A stretch of DNA of 64,000 nt. It comes from Breviolum minutum Mf 1.05b.01 (Eukaryota > Sar > Dinophyceae > Suessiales > Symbiodiniaceae). Under the pieces are notes generated by a model. That model was not told the DNA's origin and ran no database searches. It worked only from the letters and a program-made list of their open reading frames with translations. Within the stretch, counting starts at the first letter, position 1; each line of letters opens with the position of its first letter. The stretch lies in the NCBI GenBank assembly GCA_000507305.1, contig DF240737.1, positions 1 through 64,000 on the forward strand, given 5' to 3'. Below are positions 46,801-57,700 of this stretch, one piece after another. A program made the translations under genes and the position numbers.

Positions 46801-49684
46801 GGTGTTTTCCCCTCAGACACGTCGTGGATGTTGGTGCGTGTTTTCTTTTTGGTTGGCAGGCTTGCATGGGAATTGACACAAGTTGTCCATCCCAAATAGA
46901 AAAGGACGATACGATATCTACTACAAACGCTTTGGGCCCCCCCCAAAACCCCAGCAACTTTGACCGGGCACATCTCAAACGGTAAATCTAAAATGTGAAG
47001 TTTCCAAAAAAGACTGGACACAACAAATCATTGATTTTGGAGCATCAATGACACTCACCTCTAATCCCATGGAAGAAATATCTATATATACATAATCCTT
47101 CTTTGCCATGTTTGGTCATAGACCTCTGAAACAACTTTCTTAAAAATACACCACAACCTCCAAACACCAAAACCTTCCACTTCCAACACTTCCAACAAAA
47201 ACATCTCCCTTGGCTCCCCGGACGTAACACGCTTCGAATCCGTCGCGAGAGCAATGCTAAGGAGCTGGAGTTGGTGCGAAGCGCGGCATCTTGGAGCAGC
47301 TTCACCACTGGCTGATTCGAAGCACCTTGGAGGTGAGGTAAGCTGTGGATTTTCTGGATGAACAACGGCTGGATGGGAACAAACCAGGAAGAATTCATGA
47401 GGAATTTTGGTGTGAAGCAATTGTTTCTTAGAAGAAGATTGTGATATTTATGTGTACTGTGTGTATATATATATATATATGTTGGGTTAGTTTAAAAAAG
47501 GTGTTGAAACTTTGGGGAGCTTGGGATGTTTTTTGTTTGTGTCCTTGGAGCAGATCTGAACATTCCGAGTCCGAGTCTGTGGCCGTTGGAGGAAACAACC
47601 TCAGAGAACAGTTGAGAAGGCTGATCATTTCAGCCATTGAAATTTTGCACCACGAACAAAAATATAAAGTATCCATACTATCCGTACTGTTGATGGAAGA
47701 AATCCTGCACCACCTGGCATATATAAAACCTTGTAAATAATGGGATATTTAACATATCACCCGGTGCAGGATTTCTTCCATCAACAGTATTATCTACATT
47801 TATTTTTTCATTATTATCCATATTACATGTGTTTTTTCAGTCGCAGAATTGAACATGTACCATATTCTATCTACTTCAGGATCGTTATGTATATATATAT
47901 ATATGTATATATGTATATTTAAATATATATATACATATATATATATATAGAGTGGTTGCATTACTAGGTACTCCTATCATAGGCGAGCTATCATGAACTC
48001 TTCCACCAAGGGTGGTAAGAAAACCCAGCAAACAAACCCGAAGAATGAGGGGCCCCTTTTTTTACTCAACTGGCAGTGTTGTTTCCATCTTTGCGCACGA
48101 GTTCCGCTATCTCAACTAGGTTGTTTTTCCCATCAACAGTATCACCCCATTGAAGGGAAACTACGAAATAACATGAAATCAACCGATCAACCAAGATGGT
48201 CAAACAGCCACGCCTGCAGGAAGGAGACGCCTTGCTCCTCGCCGCCAGTCTTCTCCACCAGTGCAGCCTCATCAAGCTCAGACACGCAAAAATTCCATTT
48301 CTTTCCTAACATACAACTATTTCCAGGTGATCAAAGGGATCCCTGCATTTTTGGGACACAGCCATATTGTGCTGTTTGGGTAAACCATCCATTTTGGACT
48401 CACCATGGGAGGTACACTCCCTTCAACCAACAGAACACCGCTGTTTGAAGGGAAAATGATCTTCCAAACCTTGCGACTCAGGGTGCTGACTGTTGGGAGG
48501 GAGCGCAAGCCGCTGGGAAGAGAAGATTATGTATATATACATATGCATGCTCTATGGTAAAAATGTTTTTTTAATATAGTTCTATATGAGCATTATATAT
48601 GTTGAATTATAAGTTGATATGTGTATAATTATATATATATTCATTTATGTGTATCACCTGCTGCAGATTGTCCTCATCTCGCCTTAGCTGCATCGATGGC
48701 ATCAAGCTCTTCTGCCATATCTTTTTCTTGCCTCCTTCGGCGTTCGTGCATTAGACACACACCACCGTTGTGCCTTTGGTGTTGAAAATCTGTCACAAGT
48801 AAATATGACAAATGTTGTTTTTGGGGGTGGAGTTTGTTTTGACCCCAAACATAGCGCCTTGAACTGTCTTAACCCTTTAGGTAGCTTGTGGGAGTTTGGA
48901 CCAAGACGGACGGAAAATCATCATTTCAACTTTGGTTTGCTAAGCATTCTTCCACATCTGCTTCCCCGGTAAGGGCACTGCGCCACCTTCGTAACATGGT
49001 AACAAGTTGATAATAACAGCTGCACAATTCATCTCAAGATTCCTCAACAAATTTTGGGAAAAAAAAACACATCCAACATTTTTTGGGGGAAAGGAAATTC
49101 CCTTCCCAAAAAGGAACCAAGGGCCAGTCACGAAATCGTCGATTTTTGGGTGCGTTTAAAAGAATAAAAATCCCACGGCACCTGTAGCTATCCTTCTTTT
49201 TTCGACACTCCATGGTCAAGTCCTCTAGCTCCTGGAGGACAAAACTCCAGGCCTGTTTACTGAGGCCATGGGGGTAAACAGGCTTCTGAAACACAAAAAC
49301 CCTCTGAAGGAAAGGAAGAAATCCCACCTTTTGGGAAAAGGAAAATTATAAACTCAAAAGCACCTGGGGAGGGGATGTAATGTTGCAGTTTTTTGTATGC
49401 TTCTTACATCATCATTCTTGAGTTGCAGCCTTAAATAGAAAAACCTCCAGGCGATTTGTCATAATTTGAGAGCCAGTGGGTTCAGCAGATGGAAAAAGGG
49501 ATTGATGATTCAAGGTGTCGACATGGCTCAAGTGACGTTTTGGGGATCCAGTACCATTAAGGAATCACCGTAGGCTGCGACCAGACCACCTGATCACAAA
49601 CTTCCGCTCATCTCGTCACGAAGGAAATGTGCATCCAAAATTTTGGCAATGCCTCTCCTTTTTGCATCTTTTTACTGGGATCAC

Positions 49685-49734
<50 letters not shown>

Positions 49735-50872
49735 ACCCTACAAGTAGGGACAGAATAGACACTTGCATCATGCGGGATCCATTCAGTCCTTGTTGTCAGC
49801 TTCAACATTTGTTGCAGCTTCCTGGACTGCAAAATCTCAGCTGTTGGCCAAAATGATCGGAACACCAAAACGGAACAGGCCGGGTGCCTCTCTGAGGCAC
49901 TAAAATCTTGCTAAGCAGCTGATCTTAGAATTGCTTCGATGAGACCCAGCGACATCATGACATCCAAAACTGAGATGCGAAACATCATGGGAATCCAAAC
50001 AGTACCAACCAACCACTCAACCCATCTGATTTCAACATATTAGGGATTATCAAATTGAGGTACCACCATGTATCACACAAAAATCTTCCAGAAATGATGG
50101 AATGTGAGTGTCCTGCAGATCCTTCTCATCAGCACTTTTGCTCACCTGCGTCTGCGCCAAGTTGGACTTCAACTTGGATACCTCCGAGGCGGAAACACTT
50201 CATCCCTCATCCTGGGAACTTGAAATTCAAGCCTCAAACATGCCCAAAACAAAATCAATTAGCCAAACTGAAACACCTTGGAATTTGTCTTGTTGTCCTT
50301 ACAACAGCTTCTCTTGAATCTCCTCTTCAAAATAAAACACCCATTTCAATCTTTTACACTAACAAGTGAATCCCTTCCACCGGTGTCTTGGTGTGTTCGC
50401 GGTGCCTCCTCCTGAGCAAAGGACATCTGATCTTGAAGGGACTGTTGTAGCATTTCAAAGGCATGACGTGCCGATGCCTTGGAAGGTCTTAAAGGTCTGA
50501 TTAACGATGGGGCCCCGGGCTGCTGGCTGCTTGATGTGCGTGTTGTTGTTAAGGGTTGAAATCATTGGGGACTTTTTGAAGGTCACAAATATGATGGATA
50601 CACTCCCGTAAACTAGCATGGTCATGGGACATCCAACATGTTGGTGCTATTTACCAGGAAAGATGGGTGAGGATTTTCCATGGTGATGTTAGTTTACCGG
50701 AGGGTAATTCATCCGATTCATGATTTAGCCGTTGATATGCTTGAAAGACTTTCCAAACAAGTTGATAGGTATTTTTGCGTCAAGATCCTGAGATACACAA
50801 TTCCAGATTTCAAGAAAGGCTCCAAATACCATCACCCACTATCAGCACCACCACCACCACCACCACCACCGC

Positions 50873-50931
<59 letters not shown>

Positions 50932-50935
50932 CCAG

Positions 50936-50966
<31 letters not shown>

Positions 50967-50980
50967 GTCATCATCACCAG

Positions 50981-51027
<47 letters not shown>

Positions 51028-51055
51028 CCAGCAGCAGCAGCAGCAGCAGCATCAG

Positions 51056-51099
<44 letters not shown>

Positions 51100-51102
51100 C
51101 AG

Positions 51103-51189
<87 letters not shown>

Positions 51190-54100
51190 GGTACACCATC
51201 TCCCTCCCATCTTTCATTTCAGCTCCCGGACCTCTTTGATTCTTAACTCTTTTAGCTCAGCATTGGCCTTATCTTGCATATCTTCCAACATCTCCACCTC
51301 GGCTGGGGTTTCACCCTATGGCTTGTCGGAACCAACCAACTAACCATGGCTTTCAGGGGAGAGTTGTTAAACTTTGCCGGGGTTTCTTTCATTTGGGTGG
51401 TTCCAAAAATAGGGGGGTTTCCCCCAAAATGGATGGTGAAAATAATGGGAAACCCTATTAAAATGGATGATGATTTTGGGGTTACCCCTATTTTTGAAAA
51501 AAACACCCAATTTGGTGTGTTGTACCTACTGAAACGGGATTTTCGCATGGAGTGTTTTTTCAGTGACCGGTTCGGTTCTTGGAAGTGAACGAATCTCAAC
51601 TGTTGGAAAACATCAAATTGTTCACACAGCTGAGGTTTTTGTAGAGGGGTAACACAATGAAAAAGGAGATCTTGGGAACAATGATGAACGATGGTTGTGA
51701 AGCTTCAGGAACGATATTGTACCTGTTGTTCTGTTTTCATTTTCTGTCCAAGCTATCCAGAGTCAACCATCTACGAGTACAATTTTGGAAAATTGACCCA
51801 AGGTTTTTCAGACATTGTTTTTTATTCGGTGTTTTGATTGGGGGAAAACCTTCGGAAAAACTGACCCAGGCATGCGGGAAAATTCACAACGAAAAAAATC
51901 CGGCACAGCAAGTGGGATTTGTGGTTTTGCTTGCAGTGGAATGAACAAAAACTTACTGGAACTATTCGCTTGAGCGGGGTTTACGATGAACCAAGCTGAA
52001 TTCAGCAAACCCTCGTGAAGTCGTTCCGTCTGAGCAACCCAACGATGCTGCCACTCTTGCCTTCGTAGACCGGTGCGCTCGGCGCAAGCTCTGAGGCCTT
52101 GCGCGCAACAAACGCAACAAAGGAGTTTCCCCCCTTTTTACGGCAGCCTGGAAGCGTAGAAGAAACACCAGTCCCAATCTACAGAATCCATTGTTTCGGA
52201 ATGATTTTCCTGGAATCACCTTGAACATTTGTCGTTTGAAAAAGGATGTTTGATGAAATAACCGTTTCGCATTCCTCAAAGTTTGGCTCCAATTTTTCAG
52301 AACCATTTAGAAAACGGACGACCATCAGGTTTCAGTGAAAGCACTTTGTAGTTTTTCTTGGAGCACGGAGCACGGAAAGCTCAAGATAAAAACTCTTCTG
52401 GGTAACCGAATCATCAATAAAGAATGACTAGAAGCTGAAGCCTTTGTGATTTGGTGATTTCGGATGGGCATTTTGAGTGGAGTTGAAACATGAAAAAGGC
52501 TATACAGTAATGGCTGTAGATGCCATTCCCAGAAACAAAAAAGAAAAAGGATATGAAGTGCAGAATATGAGGACCCAATCATTGTTTCCCAAAGAAAAAA
52601 ACACTCAAAAAATCGCCGGGGAGGTTGACAAATGGTAGAAGCAAGTGATGGATCTGCAAGTGGACCACACCCTCAACATGCTTTCTTCAAACTTTGAAGG
52701 CGAAGAGGGTTTTTGAGACGTGCCGAACCTCTTCAGAATTCTGCATGAAGGCCGTGAGACCTGCAACCATCCCGAGGGATGATCCAACAACATGAAAATA
52801 AATATATATATATATACAATATATATATATATATTGATATATAATATATATAATATATATTGATATATAGGTTCTTAAAAATTGAGGAACGAAATAACTG
52901 GGAAAAATCTCGAGCATATTTAACATAGATACCAAAAATGGCCCATATCTAAAAGGAGATACATTTTCCAAACCATCGTTTTGGGTATCCATGCTAGTTT
53001 TCAGGGGTGTAGATGGCTTTTACCTTTTCCCAGGGGTCTCTCTCTTGGCAGTTTAAAACTTGGTTTTTTGGGGTGTCGAACTTTGTAGAAAAGGCCACTT
53101 CCCCCCTCTCTCTAGTGATGCCTCCCAAACTATCTTTTCTAGCCACTTAATTGAAAAAAGGCTCCATAGAGTATCTCTAAAACGATCACCAGAGAACCCT
53201 GAAAAGATTGCAATTGCTTCTACACCCCTGCATACTATCATACCTCTACCCCCCACCCCGGATTTTTGTTTTAAAAAAAAAACGAGAGCAATTTGGAATC
53301 ACACAAATTCCCCACTCATCCCAGCTGAGCTTTCCGGCCATCAGCATCAGCCTTAAAGGAGAAAAATCCCACCATTTCACAACTCAAAAAAAGCCAGACC
53401 TTTTTGTATCGACTTCGTCAATTCCATACACCTTTGTGGTGATTTTGTGTATCTTTTGGGGGAAATGGGATGTTTTAAGTTTTCGAATCAACTCCATGGT
53501 TTCAGGTGATTCCCTCCAAAACAAGGCCTATTTCAATCAAAACAAGGGTCATTTGGGTTCTAGGGGTGTATATATTTATCTATATTTTCCTGGGTCGTTG
53601 ATCCTTAGGTCTCAATTTCTTCAAGTTGTCCTGCTGAACTTGTTGGAGGAAATCGCCCACCTGAAAGAACTATCAGTTGGAATGCTTCAAAAAAGACCAT
53701 GCCGTTGTATCAAGTAAAGCTTCAAAAAGATGATTCATCCTTAAGGCCATTTGTATAAATTTGTGATCATGGGTCACTATTGTATCCTGGCAGTTCGCAT
53801 CTCCAATTGTTTCTTCAGGGTTTCAATCATCCTACCCAAAATATCGGGATGCCTGGTCGCCTTGGTAAATGACATTCTGTCGCCATCAAAAGAGGTAAAC
53901 TAAAAAAGAAGTTCACCATGACACATGATGAAGCCTCCCAAAATAAAAAGGAAGTGCATGAATCAAGATTCATCAACCCAATTGATGGGTATTCTCTGGT
54001 ATTTGGTATCAAGGGGGATTTTTTTTCACAATGGCTTTTGTCTGCTTGCTTCTTGGTTAGCGGCTGCACCGATCATGGCGCTGGACACCATGGCATCAAT

Positions 54101-54737
54101 GGCGGCCAGAACGTCTGGAACCTGGGGAAAATGAATTCCTTCCAAAGGTGGGAGATCTTGGGATGTTTCCTGATGCGGAATTTTGAGGAGTACCGTGTTA
54201 CATCGGTCCATTGGATTCTTTCTATGTTTGGGTGGGAGATCTTCAAGGCTTGCGATTATTTTTTTTCATACTTCATGAAACTTGCAGAGATTTGTGTTGA
54301 TGTTTAAAAAAAAACATGCTAGCTGAAAAGGTATCGCCCGAAGGAATTTTGACATCTCGGAGTCTTTTTTTGAGTTTCGAGTGACATCTGGATATTTCTA
54401 CAGTCATTCACCAAGCTTAATCAGTCAAATGTTCGAGGTTTGCACTCAGGAATGAAGTAGTTGATTATTTCATCAGCAAACCACCAACCACAACAACTTT
54501 AGAGGTGTCCCCCCCTTGTTTACATCAACCTTTACATCACAAAAACTCGGGTGATGCAACCAAGGCATATCTAACTGTCTAACCAAGGTATATCCGGTAG
54601 CTTCGACACCATCTTTTGGGAGGGAGCAATCAGAGATTGCAGGCTTGGGATACAGAAAATTGCCACCACCCTGTTGATGGTTCAGAAATCCTGCGTTCAC
54701 CAATTGAGGTTGCTAGTTTATCCCATTATTTACAAGG

Positions 54738-54772
<35 letters not shown>

Positions 54773-57700
54773 ATGTTGTTGGGATTTCTGAACCATCAAC
54801 CGTATGAATACTCACAAAAAAGTTGTTTTGTTTGGTTTGAGGGATCCAAATGTTTGGATCCCTAAAACTTAGCAATGGCATTTTTCTAGTCTTGATGAAT
54901 CAAAGGCATGCAAGAAAGACAAAACGCTGAATCCCATCTTTCCATTAAATGTTGCAAACGGTGATGATTCGGAGGAGGGTTTTCCATGATGGAATCCATC
55001 TCCCAAAAAAAATCCCACCGAATCCAATCCAAATCCCTGCCTTCTGCACTTGTAAGAGCGATGAGGATTGACCTTTGGCCGCCTGACAGGGTTGTGGAAA
55101 TGGATGAAAAAAAAACCTCCTTCTTAACCCCGCAAGACATTCCTGGATTTGAAAATTCTGTGGTTCCTCATTTTTTCAGGTACCTAATATAGTCATTTGT
55201 AAAAAAGACTACCAAGTCCAACTAACACCCTGGGGAAAACAACTAACATCCTGAATAAAAAAGGGCGGAAAGGCAGGGATTTTGGCACCAAAACCCAAAA
55301 CGTAGATCAAAAATTCTCAGAGATCTTCGTTAACAACCCAAGTTAGGAGCCACAATTTTGGAGGTGGCAAAACAAATGTTGAAAATGACATTTCTTGGGC
55401 GTTTTTTTGGGGAAAACCTGAACATGAAAGTTCAGTAACATGACTTGATCCATTCATTGTGAGACTCGGTTCCAAGCCCGGTTGCAATTGGGTTTCCTTA
55501 AGACTCTTCATACCTTGCAACCAGTTCCTGAATCACTGGTGAAATCATCCATTTTTTTCTGGTACCAAACTTTCACCTACCAACCAGCACCTTGTCCCTC
55601 CCACCTCCAGTTTTCCACCCAAAAAAATCTCAAAAATCCCCCAAAAAACAAACCTGCCTCACTCTCCAAGACTGCGACTGCTTTTTTCATGGACTCCATG
55701 GTATCCATGAGATTCTGGGGCACCACATGTTTACGGTGATCCATCCGAAAAGGTGGGCATAAAGTTGGCATCGAAAACAACCCTGCTGTGAACTCCTCCT
55801 AGACACTTTGGTGTTCCTAAAACAAATCTCGGGGTTCCATAAAGATTAAAGATCAAGCAATTCTGTTGGGACAATGGGAAGTCCCTTGTTTGTCGGCTTC
55901 CTCATGTGAATTTTCAAGCAGGGCAGTAGAAATTTATCCAGATCATGATCTATTGGGATATATCCCCAAATGGTGCAGAATTTTGTCAACCATATGCGGA
56001 TCCCGGCTTCGCGAAATCAATCCGGCAAAAGAGAGGATTCCCCATCTACAAAGTTGCAAACATGAACAAAGTCTATAGTGTCAGAAACTAGTGGGATGTT
56101 GATATATTATATCATATCAGAGTCATATGTCATATGTCATATGTCATATTTCATGTCATGTGTCATGTATCATATCATATCATATCATATCATATCATAT
56201 CATATAATATAATATGATATAATATAATACAATATAATATAATATGATATAATATAATATAATATGATATAATATCTTATCATATCATATCATATATCAT
56301 GTCATGTCATCAAGTTGAGTTGGAAGAAAAAAACATCACTCTTGGCAGACCCCTCATTGCTTGGATGACCCATTGGACGATTTGAAATTTGAAACATCCC
56401 CCATTGGCTGGAGTGAAAAATAGCACCCCCACCATGGCAGTAAAGATTGTAAGTCCATGATTGTGTCCCACATATAAAACAAACAAATCACAAAAAAAGT
56501 AGAAAAAACATCATTCTAAGCCACTTTCGGGGTTGATGTATAGCAAACTCCCACTTTAAGAAATGGAAAACAAGAGACAATCTACCTCCGAGCTATCTAA
56601 CTGATCATCACCACTGGTTGCCATTTGTTGTCCACATCTTCTTCCCTTTAGGGTTGCACCTGCTGAGCTGTGGAAAATTGAGCCTTCTCCTGCGGGGTGC
56701 TGGGAAAACATGGGCGCAGAAGGCACCAGGGTTGGACCTCTTTTGAGGGAAGGAAATGCTGCAAATGCCATGGAAGATGATGGATGGAAGTCTTGCCAGT
56801 AGACTAAGATGAGTGATGCATTATTTTCCGAGGAACTGGCATTTTCACTTATAATGATTCACTTGTACATTTACATTCTGGATATCTGGCTCATCTTCAG
56901 GACTTCTATATCTTCTTTAGACTTCCTCCAGAAACAGTAAAACAAACAACTTCCAATTCAAATATCAAACTACCGTCGTTCTCCCCGTTTGAAACGGCAC
57001 AAGCTGTGGTGAAACTCCTTGCTGCGTAGGCTCTTGGAAGACTCGAGATTGGCCTCGTTGCTCTGGAGTCCGGAGAGGACTTCCTGGCGGGTTCAGATCC
57101 GGCTAACCACCTGGGATGTATAAAACCTGGTAAATAATGGGATATACTACAAACCTCAACTGGTGCAATATGTCTTCCATCAACAGTTTGAAATTCTGGT
57201 TGATTAAAACAGTGGATTTGGAACCTGATGGTTTTTTTTCCATTTCAAAGGTTCCATCGGTTCCATGGGAATCCCGTAATCATGATTATAAAAGGAAGGA
57301 TTGTTTTGGATGGTGTATCAATGATATGGGTGTTTCCAAAAATAGGGGTAATTACCCCCAAATCATCCATTCTAATAGGGTTTTCCATTATAAACCATCC
57401 ATTTTGGGGTACCCCTATTTTTGGAAACACCCACATGAGGTATCAAAAGCAATTGGATCATTCTTGGGCATCTGCACAGAGTTCCGGATGCTGCGTCCTG
57501 GATGCTGTCTTCCACAGTTTCAAGCTTCCCTTCGGCTTTGGAAATCCTGATGCTAAGCATTGCCAAACAATTTTGATCGTTCAAGGCAAGCAATGCTAGC
57601 TCCAGAAAACTGCAACAGCTCAGGAAACTCGAACTGACTCAAGACTTGTTGCTTCGGCTCAGATCCATAAGTCCATAAGTGAAGAAGACAATGGTAGGTA

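Noticed and set aside
50680-51246. 188-codon plus frame rich in Ser and His, and a poly-Asp/Met minus frame
   Set aside because: Product of the ATC/CAC microsatellite inside an intron between two firm exons.
55010-55090. LSGGQR, the ABC-transporter signature, in a minus frame
   Set aside because: No Walker motifs nearby; the alternative frame [11 protein letters not shown] fits the coiled-coil gene in phase.
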